NCBI GenBank assembly: GCA_014058105.1
Contig: JACGCM010000560.1
Location: 3,224,001 to 3,288,000, forward strand
Length of the DNA stretch: 64,000 bases
Reading direction: 5' to 3'
DNA from: Kingdonia uniflora
Lineage: Eukaryota > Streptophyta > Magnoliopsida > Ranunculales > Circaeasteraceae
Under the pieces are notes generated by a model. It was not told the DNA's origin. It did not search any database and saw only the letters and a list, made by a program, of their open reading frames with translations. The position numbers and the translations under genes are program-made. Each line of letters opens with the position of its first letter. Positions within the stretch are counted from its first letter, which is position 1. Below are positions 21,890 to 35,258 of the stretch, piece after piece.

Positions 21890-24800
21890 CCTGAGATCTA
21901 TCTCCCTGAGATATTGATAAATAAATCTTCTACATGCCGATTCCGTGTACTAGCTACTTGATCGTAAGTGGTGCAAGGGTCTTCGTGAATAGGTTGCAAA
22001 GATGTCTTCTGAAATATCTTCAGCAACGCCAATCTCATTTGCCAATTCATAAGGTTAGAATGGCTTCTATAAAATGTGATTCGTTCTATCGCCATTGATA
22101 AATTGCCAGGGACTTGAATAATGCAAGCTGAATTGTCTTTATACATAGTCAATACTTTATCTTGGATAGAGCACGCCACAACTTCAGTTGATGAGATGTA
22201 TCTTGGAGCGCAACCATCATTCTCTGCCAGCTTCATGAAGTACAAGAATTTTCATGGTTCAAGGTGTAGCTACCGCCGTCTGCTTCATCGATCTCAAAGA
22301 ATCTTAATGTATCCTCGTACATAAACACGTAATCTATTTGACGATGACCTCTATGTGGGTCTGAGAAGTATTATGTATCAGTATACTCTATACTTTTACG
22401 TTTGCCATTTTGAGTAGAACAGACCCCAGTCTTTCATACTAATCAAATACCTCTGAATGTGCTTGATCTCAATCCAGTGCCATTGGGTAAGAATAGAACT
22501 ATGGCAAGCCGAACAGTTATGATGAGTAAAGCAAATATCTATATTTTGAATAATAACATATGGACAGATAAGGATATTTGCTAAGTCCCCGACCTTTAAA
22601 TACTCAATCAACTTACTATGTCTCATGGGCCCTGATTGCTTCAAGTCAATAATAACTTTTCCAGTTTTATTACGTATACACCTTGTGTGCCGGGCTTAGT
22701 TGCTTCCAGAAGCTTATACCTACCCGGGTAGCTTCATGAAGATATTTGTATCTACTTTCCCATATAAATATACAGTATTTACATCAGATGCATGTCTAGC
22801 TTATCCTCGATAACTTGGCAGACTGATACATGCCAAAACGTTATAGCGTCCATAACCAGGTAATAGGTCACACTGCAATCGATGCCAGATCTTTTAAAGA
22901 TTTCCTAGGCAACTAGTCTTGCCTTGACCAAATTATCTCTCTGAGTTAATTATGTTTCCGTACCTTTCCCATTTATAACCAACAGGCTCAATTGTATCAT
23001 TTTGTATTATGCTAGCAAGCTGATCTCCGCTTGGATTCTAGATGCCCACTTTGGCCAATGTATAACAACATACAATTATTTATAATAAGTGGCTCTGAAT
23101 CTTCATCCTTGATAGCGAGTACAATAGCAAATAGAAATACCTTATCGATAAATCTCTACTGAACAATCCAACGTTGTGATTATTACAAACTTTTAATAGA
23201 TCGAGATCTTAGTATTATCATTCGTATGTGTCATGCCGAGCTAGTCTCGTAATGAATCAATTGGTCGCGTAGCTACTATTGCTTCGTCAATGCGTGATTC
23301 CATCCTTGATGAACTGACTACACCATTAGTCATATTTGTCCCTTATTCTGCAGCTCCCTGGCTCATAGTACTTTCTTCCAATGGTGCTCTTTACTAAGCG
23401 TGAGCCTTAGATTCGTTTGCGGTACTAATTCCCCTGAAATGTTCTGCTACTAGTTCCCCCATAACGTTCTACTGTGTAGGTGTATTACTTGTAGGTACAT
23501 ATACTTACGGTACTTCAATAGTAACTATGAATGTATCTAGCAATTCATTTACGACCTATTGGAGGTTTGAAATTTGTTAAACCTTATTATCACCTAATTT
23601 ATGTACAGGGATCTAGATGAGACAACGATGGTGTTTTCCAATACCTCTTAATAGCATCCTCAGCATTGACTCCCCCCAATGCTTGAAATATCATCTCATC
23701 AAAGTAATTATCTGCACTGCAGTATATGCACCGCCAGTGGGTCCAAATATCCAGTGATAAATGCGAATTATAACCTATATAATATCAGGCTGACGTTGAG
23801 GGTCCCATCTTCCTACATTGTAGTGTGATTGGCACCTGTACAGAATATCCAAAACTTTATCGATGAGCGACACCGGGCTTCGACCCAGTTACTAGACGTT
23901 TTGGAAAAAAATGATTTGATGATTTGCTAAGGGACGAACCCTTATCAGTATTGTGGGAACAAGAATGCATATCCTATACACTAGTTGGAAGCTGTGATCG
24001 TAATAACTGTGGCCTAGTGATTATCATAAATTGCTTGATTAGGTTCTCCACCAATCCCAAGTTGGATATGGTATAGGTTACTCACGGTGCTTAATTATCT
24101 ATCCCATTTAGCAGTAAAATAATCATCAAAAGCCTGTGAGTCCAACTCCCGAGCCCCTCTAAAGTCGTATCGATCGATTTTGATTGGTTAATCCAGGAAC
24201 TGAGCCTGCAATCTAATGATATAAGTGTGAAGTTGTGCTAACGTTATATTCCTAGATTTTATGAGTAGGCAAACGTAAGACCATCTCCTAGCTAGATGCG
24301 TCTTTTATGACCAAAAATATTTAAATGGGTCACTATGTAGACAAAAAGGTCTACATGTGTCTCCATGGATACGTTTGGAGCAAAGGCTGGAGATCCCACT
24401 TCACCTTGGTCATACTAGGATGAAATAATAGACTTTCCTTGAAGGCAATCATTATAGATATACTCTCTGGATCTTCACTGCTTTTAAGAAAAGTTGAGAT
24501 GTAATCCCGATAATCCTCCTCACTATCCGAGCCCTGAAGAGTATATTGGAATCCATTCCAATAGAGTGTTCTAAGCTTTAGACATATAGTAAATGCACAG
24601 AAACTTATCAGTCATTTTCTCTGATAGTCATTACGCGATAAGTATTATCATGTATCTCCCTAAACTCAGTAAAATTTGGCTGGATTTACTAGTTTATAAA
24701 GTAGAATAGATACCATGTATGATACCACCAAAGAGTAATAGCATAACGCACTCAGTGTATTCTATCATATTGGTCATGCCAATGATATTCGTGTCATCCG

Positions 24801-25200
24801 CGATACACAAGGTTAGATAAAAGATATATTCATATCTAAAAGGATTGAATGCGTGGTAGAAATGTCTCTTAGACATGTGTCACCACTCATCTGATTATCG
24901 GTCATGCTCAATAAGTAGATAGATCCATAGGCAAGTTGTATATAGTAGAACAACTATCATACATAGAATTTAACTACTTCTCAAGTAATAAATTCTAATA
25001 ATCACAATTTAGAACAAATTGGAAATCTCATGTATGTCGCGAGCACTTTATTGAAATATAAATGATATGTTCCCAACAAAATCAAAAATACTGACAATAA
25101 AAGGAATAGTAAATCAAGTATGTACTAAAAAAGAAACTACTAGTGCTCTTTCTAATGTGACATCACAAGTCTACTGAGATATCATTACGGATTACTCCAT
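21890..25200 (-). pseudogene. Copia pol, strongly decayed
   Basis: Minus-strand fragments that can be recognised are ARLVA and RSGIDC...TYYLVMDAITF (RT start, about 22,820-22,930), LEATKPGTQGVYVIKLEKLL (about 22,650-22,720), WHWIEIKHIQRYL...WGLFY (end of RT, about 22,400-22,480) and YKDNSACI (RNase H, about 22,110). Between and before them only scraps remain, with stops every few dozen codons. Protease and integrase were not located with certainty in 23,000-25,200. The order and wording fit Copia. Confidence 0.75.
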
Positions 25201-27000
25201 ATGTTGATCCATGATGGCATCAGTGTCATCGAAGAAGCCTGACGCTGCAACCTCCACATGGGCTAAGTTAGTATCAACAACTATATGGTGGGGCTAGACT
25301 CTGTCGCCTGTAGCCACCCATGGTGCATGGCATTCCCGTGCCCAGTATCCTGTATCGCCGCAGTTAAAGCAAGTAGATCCTTGAACAGTCTTCTTTTCCC
25401 TTTTTACATTGCCTAGTGTCCTGAATTTCTTAAATCCTTTACCTCTCTTAGGGATAAAGGGTTTCTAGTTCCTGCCCTTCCTGTACCCCTAGTATCCTCC
25501 CCTGCCCCTTCCATATTTTTATCCCTGACATGTAGAGTAATTTTCCAAAAACTGAACATTATTTAATACAGGCAATGGTATACTTCCAGTAGGCCACATA
25601 TCATGATTCTTCATTAAAATTTTATTGTTCTGCTTAAAGAGGAGCAATGCCTGAATCAAGACTTTATGAATCGTCAAGTTCTCTTGTCGATATTGCCTCT
25701 AAATCACAATATTGCTAGCATGGAAGGTTAATAGAGTCTTCTCTACCATTTTAGCATTAGTGACTTTCTTCTCACACAACTCAATTGTAGAAGTAATTTT
25801 AGGGACTGCTGAGTTATAATTAGTGACCGTCATGAAACCTAAGGGTGTTCCATTGGTGCATCACTTTTGCAAGCATAATGGTCTTTTGATGACCATAACG
25901 CCCCTTCATGATTGCCCATAAGTCAGTTGGCTTAACCTTCTTGAGGTAATCATGTTTGCTCATAAGTCAGTTGGCTCAACTTTGTTGAGGTATTGAGTCT
26001 TTGTCCATGGGACCTTCCTTGTTGCCAATGATGATGGTCTTTTACAGACCAAGAGACTTCAAGAATAAGTTAGCGTTAATGCACCAAGTAAGGTAATGGG
26101 CACAAGTGAGCAGCAATGGTTGAAATTTAACATTTTTGAGTTTCACAGACATCAATAATCCAGGATATAGATTGTAATCAATAACAATTCTTGAAAAAAT
26201 ATCAAATATATTAAAGACAGATCATAGTACTTAGAATAGCGATAAATAAATTATTCCCAATCATATTATGGTTGAACCCTGTACATATTCTAAAACTCAT
26301 GAAAATCTTTTATAATAATTAAATCCTAAATTTTACCCCATAAAAATGACTATCTTAATTTTAGGTGTGCATTTTAATAGAATCATGGCCAAGATTACTA
26401 TTTAAAACCATTAGATGTGTGTTATCTTTATTCTAAGAACTATGGTATTCTAAGCCCTCGAGTTCTCTAAATATCTGTATATTCTAGCTAAATTATCCAT
26501 TTACTATGAATATGAAGAGTGTTAGATGTTTAACGGACAAGTGGTCTCACCCTGAAGTCAGTTGGGATCACAAGATAGGTTAATTATGCTTGTCTTTGAA
26601 CTATCATTCTAAAGTACTATAGGTTGCTATCAATGCCTATATACCTCTATATTTTTTTTCATGTAACACCTAATTGCACCTTGATACCAAAAATTGGTTC
26701 CTCGGATATCAATTATTAGAAATAAGACTAAGTCAATTCCTAATTGAGCTTTAATTATTTGTCTTTGATAATTAATTATGATTTAGATATGACTCCTAGT
26801 CGTATTCTAAATTAGTCTTGGCTTCGTATTATATGTGATCCCTGATCATGATAATTTGTATCTTAGGGGCATACCAGTAATATCATATTAGCTATCGTAA
26901 GATACTTAAATAGGTATTACACCATTTACTTATATCATATATAAGTGAGATAACTTTTTTATAAAATGTACCTCTTCCCAAAAAAAATTAAAAAATATTT
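25201..27000 (-). pseudogene. Copia gag
   Basis: A zinc knuckle CFNCGDTGYWAREC is at 25,330-25,371; the conserved His is a Tyr, so the metal site is damaged. It follows a Gly/Arg-rich RGRGGY stretch and a basic KRGKGFKKFRTLGNVKREKK segment, the usual nucleic-acid-binding end of Copia gag. The capsid part upstream (to about 27,000) is too broken to delimit. Confidence 0.7.
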
Positions 27001-27952
27001 TTCATAAAAAAATACTAAAACTGAGTCCCCCACAGAGTATCTCTAGCTAATAGGAATTTTTCAAAAAAAATTGGGCTCAATTTGACCAAAAATTAGGCCA
27101 TTTATAGCCGATTTAGTTTCTAAACCTGTCTGGCTTGGTTTGGGTCAATGTTTGGGCCAGGCTGACCATTCTGAACCATGTTAACTCAGTTACATGTACA
27201 CACGTGCCTTGTACATGTCTGCCATGTCATTATTTTGGTAACCGTCTGGAGAATATTTCGGTAACCGTTTGGCAAATATTCTAGTCGATATTTTGGCAAA
27301 CTTCTGGTGGCTAGTCTCCGGTGACTGGCTGGTGATAGTCTGAGGACTACCATGTGTCACCCCCTATAGCTGCTACATGTCACAATATGTGTCAGGCATG
27401 TCACACGTACCATAAATGTGTCTGCCACATCAGCATGTCACGTGTCCTCGACTCGTGTCACTGCTGACATCAGCAACGGATAACGATGATGCCAACAACA
27501 GATAATTATTAAAAATAATAATAGTATTTTATTATTATTATCTTGTTGACGTCATGAACCAAAATAATGTTGTTTTTGGCCGTGAAACTGCCTAGTTTCA
27601 TTGTTAGTTTTTTGGCGATTAGTACATCTGCCTGAGACGTGCCATATGCCATTAAAAAGCTCTCGAAATAGGCTTTCCTACCAAAGTAGTATTGCCTCTA
27701 TCTGATGTTCACAGATAAATAAATTCAAGTTTGAATACAGCCCTTTTTCAAGAGTAAAAAAATATCAAAAACCCTAATTTTTAATCTGAAAAAATAGGGA
27801 AAATATGTTTTTGAACCATGATAATCTATCGTATAGTATATATTTGAAAGAGAATGAATATGTATTCAAAAAAACAATAAAATTCCTCTTGATCATAAGT
27901 TTCCCTAAAAACTTTGATTTGAAGGTGATTTTCTGTTCTCCTCATTCCAAGA
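27001..27952 (-). other. 5' leader of the intronic Copia element
   Basis: No ORF of substance. It contains an AT-rich palindromic run at 27,505-27,545 and repeated tgccacatcagcatgtcacg-like wording near 27,410-27,450. Confidence 0.5.
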
Positions 27953-27970
27953 GCTTGCGTACTGATAACG
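27953..27970 (-). other. Primer binding site of the intronic Copia element
   Basis: Minus-strand cgttatcagtacgcaagc, starting at the first base after the 5' LTR. A ttatcag core resembling TGGTATCAGAGC (initiator tRNA-Met type) is usual in plant Copia elements. Confidence 0.6.
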
Positions 27971-28235
27971 TATTGAGAGATAATCGATATAGAGTATACT
28001 AACAGTTCTATATTATGAAAATGAAAAGAGAGAGAGAAGAAAGGATTTCTTATTGATTCTGTATAGTGTTCTCTGTAGGTAATACAGTGATAAAAGGATA
28101 TCCCTACACAAAGGCTACCTAACCTACTCAAACACTCCCCATAACACTATTGAGCCTATGGGCTTGTTATGAGTCCTAATAGGATACCTCAAGCCTGTTG
28201 GATTCCTATCTTGGGCTTGGACCTAACTCCTAACA
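27971..28235 (-). repeat. Copia 5' LTR (265 bp)
   Basis: Pairs with 21,367-21,632. On the minus strand it starts TGTTAGGAGTTAGGTCC; the end (tctctcaata) adjoins the primer site. Confidence 0.9.
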
Positions 28236-28248
28236 GTTTCTTACTAAC

Positions 28249-29050
28249 CATCTTTTGTTTGCTGGCTTGTTCTCTTCCTTTTTCCTGTCTTTAATGGGCT
28301 TTTGAATCTGCCCGCTTTTCCACCCTGTATTTTCTTCCGTGGTAGATTTCGTAATGTGATATTTGCATTAGTCAAGTCTAAGACTTTATTTTCTTCGTCC
28401 CCTTTATCAATTCTACTATCTTCAAGATTTTCCTCTTCATTACAGTTAGTTTTCAGAAAATTATCTAGCTCTTCCCCAGCTTTTGTGAGCAATCTTTTAG
28501 AAAATGGAAAAGCTTTGTGAGAACTAACACCTTTCATGGCTATATTGAGTACCATATGTGATAACTCGTTGTACTGCAAAGATAAGGATAGGTAACAATC
28601 AAAGTGTACTTCTTTTTCGTGGTTATCAGCTACAGTACCATACCTTGCATCTGTGATCCATCTATTTAAATAACAAGACGATAGAAGCTCAAGTAGTTGT
28701 TTATTAAAGAGTACTCTCATGGAATGCTCACAAAGAATTCCCATGAACTCAAATTTTCTGTAACTATATTTAACTGAGTTATCGCTTGTATCATATGTAA
28801 CGGTGCGTGATCTCCGAACAAAACAAGAAAATATATATGTTAACAATGACCCTTCTTCATTAATGTTCACGCCGATTTGCAAGTACTCTATCATACTGAA
28901 CAACAAACTCCCGTAATAATAGCATTCTCTTGAAATACTTATTCAAAAACCTATTCATCCCTTTACTTCATTGGCTTGTTATCATACCTTCACAAAAAAT
29001 CCCAAGTAAGCACAAAATAAGTTCCTTGCTTCCCCATTTTCCTTTTGTTT
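28249..29050 (-). pseudogene. FRS gene 2, main C-terminal exon
   Basis: From about 29,040 the minus strand gives KWG, then GIFCEGMITSQ, SKGMNRFLNKYFKR, LLREFVVQYD: the end of the MULE transposase core. A frameshift near 28,890 leads into TYDTSDNSVKYSYRKFEFMGILCEHSMRVL (SWIM finger, with the first Cys pair changed to Tyr), SCYLNRWITDA, a long acidic linker and the basic tail RNLPRKKIQGGKAGRFKS. The exon ends at 28,249 with one base of a Gly codon and a GTTAGT donor. The N-terminal half is not here; a complementary half lies at 55,955-57,024. Divergence from FRS gene 1 shows they are separate copies. Confidence 0.85.
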
Positions 29051-29512
29051 TTTTTAGTTGTCTTTTATTCATTACTAGGTTATGAGCCCGTGTTACGCAC
29101 AAATGTTTTTAACTATAATTATGAGGAAATAGTGAATAAGAAACCAAGCCCTTGACATATTTATCCATGTTTACCGTTACCGAATAGATGTCGTATGGTA
29201 AATGGTAGTTAAAATTATGGTTGGAAGATTAAATATGTATTGTGCAGAAAATGTATTCATCCATTATAAGCGCACATATGCTTTAGTTCATAATGATAGA
29301 TAAATGCATAAATGAAGAAGGTCATAAGTTTTTGAGTGTCTATCATCCAAACTTTGGAGGAAATCCACAATTAAGCAACCAATTCATTGATATGTTTATC
29401 TATGTAGATGAAGTAGTAGCGTACATAATTATCTTAACATTCCTTGATTAGTTTTATGATAAATTAATTATATGTGCAACTCAATATAATAGGAAAAAAT
29501 GGTATGTGTTAA
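29051..29512. other. Break region upstream of the FRS exon
   Basis: No gene seen. Coding similarity stops at about 29,050. The phrase gagcccgtgttacgcacaa at about 29,088 resembles wording found in several plant repeat families but no terminus could be proved. Confidence 0.35.
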
Positions 29513-29879
29513 TAATGTGAATTATCCTCTAATGCTCGTTATCACCGTCAATAGACAATTTATATTTATGCCCTTTTAATTCAGGCCTCTCTGCCAGAGA
29601 TGCTTAGTAGGTTTTAGGGACTTCCTAATTAACCAACACAAGGTTAAAAAGATATTTTCCAAGTTTCTAGAATATTTATAATTAGGGTTTCCACCCCCTT
29701 ATCTTCTATAAATGGGAAGCTACGTTATCTATTTTTTATTAGGTTGTTTGAGTTGAAATTAAAGTTAAGAAAGTTCAGTTTAGTTTAATTTTTTTTTTAG
29801 AGTTTAGAACAAAAACATAATTAAGATTATGGTTAGTGTTAAACGTAACACGATCTTTCTTCTGCGTCGTACGTTTACA
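29513..29879 (+). repeat. 5' LTR of non-autonomous element 1
   Basis: Starts taatgtgaattatcctctaa and ends cgtttaca. It contains ataaatgggaagctacgtta, with a TATA-like tctataaatg at about 29,705. Confidence 0.85.
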
Positions 29880-30432
29880 TTATATTGTTATCAGAGACAT
29901 CTTCATTCCACGAAAAGAGTGATGTTTAGAGTTTTGGGAAAAGCCAAGTTATCGATATCTATGATGTCTCGTATAAGAGCTGTGGCAGAAAAGGATGCAA
30001 AAAATACCGCACAAGCAATCGCGACACTTAAGACTAAACTTGGTGAGTTCGTCAACGTTGATGCGAGTTCCGGCGAGTTACAACTACCCTTACCTTAACC
30101 TTATTCTCTAGGTGTACTACTGGAGAGCAACCCCCAAGTTGGGAGTACCAAAACTATGACAAAAAATACGGACAAGGAAAACCCACGTGCCGAATTGGGA
30201 GAAGTGATGGAGATCCCCACAATCGGAGTCGCGAGTGGCACCGATGAAGGCATGGTTATTGTTAACATGACAACCAGCGATCCTATGGTTCTGATAGTCG
30301 TAACAACTATCCTCGTCACAACAGCAAATTCAGAAAAAGGATTAGACCAAAATTAATGACGGTTCGCGAACTCTTCAAAAATAAGTTATAATTTCCATAA
30401 TGATGGAAGAGATAATTATAGGACAAGAACCT

Positions 30433-30464
<32 letters not shown>

Positions 30465-31346
30465 CTAGTCCAATGGGTACCCCCACTTACCCCTGTGGCC
30501 AAACTTGTGGTAGGAATGACAACCCAACTCGGAGTCGTCGTAGGTTTGAAAAAATTCGTAAGGAGAGGGAGAAACCAAGAAAATAAACTCACCGGTCAAC
30601 TCAAAGGAATCCAGGGGACCTCTACAAACAAGGATGTGGCATCAATCGCAGCTTGATTTAATGGAGAAGCTGTCGATATTATAGTTGGTTCAAACCAGAG
30701 ATAGTTAGCACTTGTAGAAGAGAGAAAAATACATGACAAGCACATGGATTGTTATGCACAGGTCCAACCCGCCCAAATCAGGCCCAAACACATATTTAAA
30801 CCCCCAGATCCGAGTACACTATCACATGATCAACATATGTTATGCTTGAAACAAACCTAGGCCCACCATTTTCTATATGAAAATTCAAATTTAAATTTGG
30901 GAGGGAGATCAATAGCTCCTCCACTCCACCAACTAACAGCCCACCATAAGCCTTTCTCCTCTCATCTCCTCTTCACAGGGGCTGCTCATGGATACCCCAA
31001 ACCAGTTCCCACGATGTCACTCATTCCAACCTATAAACCAATAGTACACAAGTCAAGAAATGACTTCAAACACATCCCACAAATCGTCGTATCTTGACCC
31101 ATTTTGGGAGGGATTTCAGCAAATTTCAAGGGGTGGCCATTGTTAACTTTATTTTTAGGCATTCTTCAACGTAAGGATTTTTGTGAAGACCTCTTACCAC
31201 CGTTCTTGGGTAAAATTTTTGGGTATGGAAAATTCAATGGCAGAACTCCAGGTTTGAAGACGGGTATGCCATATCAGAAAGTTTTGAGTTTCGTAGTATT
31301 TCAAAATTTGCCGATTTTGCGGTCGAAATCTTCCACAGAGGGTATT

Positions 31347-31712
31347 TGGTGTGAAATATCCTCTAATGCTCGTTATCACCGTCAGCAGACTATTTATATT
31401 TATATTATTTTAATTCAAGCCTCTCTGCTAGAAATGTTATGTAGGTTTTAGGGAGTTCCTAATTAACCAATACAAGGTTAAAAGGGCATTTTTCCCAGTT
31501 TCTAGAATATTTCTTATTATAATTTTTACCTCCTTATGCTCTATAAAAGGGAGGCTACATTATCTATTTTTTATTAGGTTGTTTGAGTTAAAATTCAAGT
31601 TAAGAGAGTTTAGTTTAGTTTAATTTGTTTTTAGAGTCTAGAAGAAAACCCAAATTGAGATTAGGTTAGTGTTAAACGTAACTGGATCTTGCTTCTGTGT
31701 CGTGCGTTTACA
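31347..31712 (+). repeat. 3' LTR of non-autonomous element 1
   Basis: Starts tggtgtgaaatatcctctaa, has ctataaaagggaggctaca at about 31,540, and ends cgtttaca. A purine-rich run (acagagggta) precedes it. Confidence 0.85.
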
Positions 31713-34700
31713 TTAGTTATTATTAGGATCAACATACATTTGTCATTTTTAGTATATTTAACCACAGGCTGGTGGAAATACGGACAACACAGGCAATAAT
31801 GTAACATAGTATATAAATAGATTAAGCAATTTTTTCTCAAAAATTAAAATAAGAAGGATCACTTTGCAACAATTTAACACAAAATCCTGGTAAAAAATAT
31901 ACATCTTTTCATATAGTTAATAATGACAAACTTTGGCAAGGACAACGGGCCTACAAAAATCCATAAGAGAAATTATCATAGGGGAGAGCTCTTAGAGCAG
32001 GGCTTGCCAACAATGTTTCCTAAAACCACAACAAATCATCTAGAGGCTTAGATTACCAAATAGTAGGATTCATTAATTGTGGACCTTTCTTTTCAAGACA
32101 GTCAGCAAAATTGGAGCCTCTATCTGTTGATGCATAGCTTTCCATGGAATGGAAAATTTTACCCAAAAGTGTGGAGCATGTCCATTGAGCATGTTCCTTT
32201 GATTCCAGAAGCTTCAAAATATGTTAAACTGTTCCTTTTGGCCTTTCTTGAAGAAAATTTAGTTGATGGTTCCGAGTAGTGTGGACTTAGTGTGCTAAAT
32301 TGAACTTTTATGAAAACACTCTTCGGTGTTTAACAACTTAAGGTGGGGAATTAAAGCGAGCTAATATTCCCTTTAACATCATAAACAGAGATACGATGCT
32401 AGTATTAGTTTTAGTAGAACCACCTAAGAAAAGAGGGAGAGAAAGAAAAATAACACTTGAACTAACCTTTATGCTTTTAAATAGTTGAGTAACATAGAGA
32501 AAAATTATGCACGACCAAAAAGTACATGTACGCTATATCAAAGCTGTCCTTGCAAGAACTTGCATTTACCACATATTTAAATAAAGAAATTCATTAAATA
32601 TTACACAACTTGTTTTAGCATAATGGGTATTAATATTGCAAACCTTTAATGAAATAAAATGCCATGAGATGTCATATCCTCAAAACTAATCTTATATATT
32701 TTGATTTTTTTGCCTAAATTGGTTGAAACACTGGTCCTTTAACAAATGCCATAAAAGCATTAACCCATCGCATATTCTTTTTAAAGCAAATATTAAAGGA
32801 TGGAAATAAAATGTCAATGCCCTAATTTTGCCTTAGCATGCCGAACCTTTATAACTATTTTTTGCCATGAAATAGGCCAAATTCATTTAAATTAATAAGA
32901 ATATCACTTTTATAGGTAAATAAGTTCGAAGTTAGGGATCCAATTACCACTAAAAGTCGAACTCATCGCATACTCTTAAGGAGTTAGATTATATTTATTA
33001 GTTAGTTATAACATAATGTGAAGTAACAAAGGTTCAGTAGTTAAGTTATTTATTAAATTATATACTCAATTCGGTCTCTTCACCGTAGATTTCTAATGCA
33101 TTACCTACCATTTTATCATTGTATATTGTATAACGAGAGCCAGAGTCTAGGTTCTTAAGCTTTAGAAGGTTATTTCAGGTATACTTATGAGGGTAAGGCA
33201 CAACTGGGTATCATGTTCCAAGATCAACTTCTTCTATCCTAAAATATGGCTACTTTTTTTCAGCTTAATAACTGCAACACATTATTAATTTTAAAAGCAG
33301 ATATGGGTTGTCACTAATACCAAATTGTAAACATTTATGTGACAATGATTTTCATTCTAAAATCTTATTTCTTCCTCTGTTATTAAAGCTATGTACATGA
33401 ATTTTAAGTTTACAAAATATCATCATAATTCTAGCAAAAGTGAAAATAAATTAAGAACTTATTTCTTCTAAAATCTTAATTTACCGTGCTAAGCTTTTAG
33501 AATGTTAGGCCTTAGCATATGAAGCATGCAATGGTTTCGTTCAATGGTGCCTCGTAAGCCTTTCATATATAAGTATGATCTCTGCAAAAATAAATATATG
33601 TTTATTTATAAAATAGAGTAAAAATATTGAAAGAAACATACTTAACACCTCGCTAATATTCACTTCCCTGTAGTGACCATATTCTAAGTTCTACAATAGA
33701 TTAAGTCTTCAAATGTCCACTTAAAATAAACTTAACTCGATCAAGATTCAGCTAAAAATAATATTTCTAAAAAAAAAAGGTGAATGCAGAAGAAGTTTAG
33801 TGGTATACAAAATTTTGAAGTTTAGTTTGATCTCAAATCCTCTTGGTGAATGTTCTATATCTTTATTCAGAAAATGCGACATAAAACATATTTATTTTCA
33901 ACACAAAGCAATAATTTGTATATAAAAAAGAGAAGCAAATATGGATATACTCAAAATGCAATCTCATATTTGCACAACAATCCCCATCTGAAGAAAAAAA
34001 AATTAAGATATCTCAAATTGCTAACCTAATATGGAAGTCTTTACTCGAAGGGAGTACTAACTCAAACTGAATTAGAGAAAATCTAACAACAATCTCATTC
34101 TTTAGCACAAACAAAAAGGCAAAAAACATAAAGTATAATGAATAAAGAATTACATATTTGAATTACGGATCCATATATAACTTCTGCTTGACCTGCAAAA
34201 AAATTATAAAAAATTGCATATTTAAGAAACTTTCAAAGAAAAGGAATAATAAAGAAATAAATTATAAGATATGCTCCACTACCAATATAAGCTAAAGAAA
34301 GATGGAATAGGATTTAGGGGTATTATATACCTGAAATTCAAAGCATTTGCAACTTAAAAATAAATGTACTAACAAAAATTGTTAGAGGACCAAAAATTAA
34401 GAATTCCCAATACTAAATAAGGATGTACCTTTGATTTACGCACTCTACTCTGGAAGGAAGAAGAATTTAATCAAGGAAGGCATTCTCTTGTTGAATGAAC
34501 GTGCACTCTATGTCGGCAGCTTCCATGAGATTCTAGAAGGCATTTAATTGCGAGTAGTCTGTAACCATATGTCTACTGATGAATCAACCATACAAATGCT
34601 GCTACTAGAGATTGGAGGTTCAAATTAGGTCAAGGAAAATAAATTTGAATAGACAACTATGATAATCATATAAACGAAAATGAAATGTGTTCAGGGAATA

Positions 34701-35258
34701 AAATGATAAATAAAATTAATTTTGGATTTATGAAAAAATATCTATAATACGAAATTAATAAATATAAGGTTGAGCAAAACCTGAATTATTCCATCGAAAT
34801 CCAATTGAAAATGGAACTTACAAACACATAAGATGCCATCATTTTTTGAACAAAGAGTTCTGAGAATGGTTTAGAGGCTCAATTGGGGATTTTCCCCGAA
34901 TAAGAAGTTATGGAGTGGTTAAGGTCAATTAAGATGTTTAAATAAAGTAGGCATAGAAAGTAATGTCTCAGACCTTTTTTAATTTTTTTTTTGGGAAGAT
35001 GAAATAGTGAAGTTAAAGAAAAGTAAAGAGGGAAGACGGATGAGTTTCTCAAATATAGTAATCAATCTCATTCATTTTTTCCTAATAAGCTTTGCACCAC
35101 CGTGTAGGACAATCACCGCCACGCGTGACAAACGCTGCCACGTAGGACAAAATTGTGGATAAAAGGCTATATGGATAAAGAGCTCCTATAGTAAGAGAAA
35201 GGGAGAGAGATATATATATATATATTACCTTTGCAAAGTCGATGTTCAAGCATGTCCC
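31713..35258. other. Long AT-rich intergenic stretch, no gene found
   Basis: 3.5 kb with only short random frames. No LTR pair, terminal inverted repeat or protein motif was recognised. A (TA)n run lies at about 35,210-35,226. Confidence 0.5.

Larger units (their letters stand above)
21367..28235 (-). mobile_element. Full-length Copia element inside an FRS intron
   Basis: LTRs are 27,971-28,235 (5') and 21,367-21,632 (3'), starting TGTTAGGAGTT on the minus strand. Identical 5-bp target duplications gtttc flank it at 21,362-21,366 and 28,236-28,240, so both ends are defined. A primer site (27,953-27,970) and a polypurine tract (21,633-21,644) sit next to the LTRs. The inside is gag, then pol in Copia style, but riddled with stops. 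The last base triplet of the LTR is ATA rather than the usual CA if the target duplication is taken as given. Confidence 0.92.
29513..31712 (+). mobile_element. Non-autonomous LTR retrotransposon, copy 1
   Basis: Two direct repeats of about 365 bp (29,513-29,879 and 31,347-31,712) enclose 1.47 kb. After the first comes attgttatcagagac, a Met-tRNA-type primer site. There is no protease, RT or integrase. The inside holds a broken gag-like basic region (KKYGQGKPTCRIGR, SYGSDSRNNYPRHNS) and a CT/ATCT microsatellite at 30,429-30,466. Flanks gttaa (29,508) and gttat (31,716) might be a mutated target duplication if the LTR ends at 31,715. It must have moved using another element's enzymes. A sister copy is at 58,368-60,782. 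Confidence 0.8.

Noticed and set aside
27953..27970. Perfect tRNA-Met primer site
   Set aside because: Only the ttatcag core agrees; it is reported as a primer site on position, with reduced confidence.
30897..31451. ORFs of 66 and 115 codons as host genes
   Set aside because: They sit inside the non-autonomous LTR element and the second runs into its LTR.
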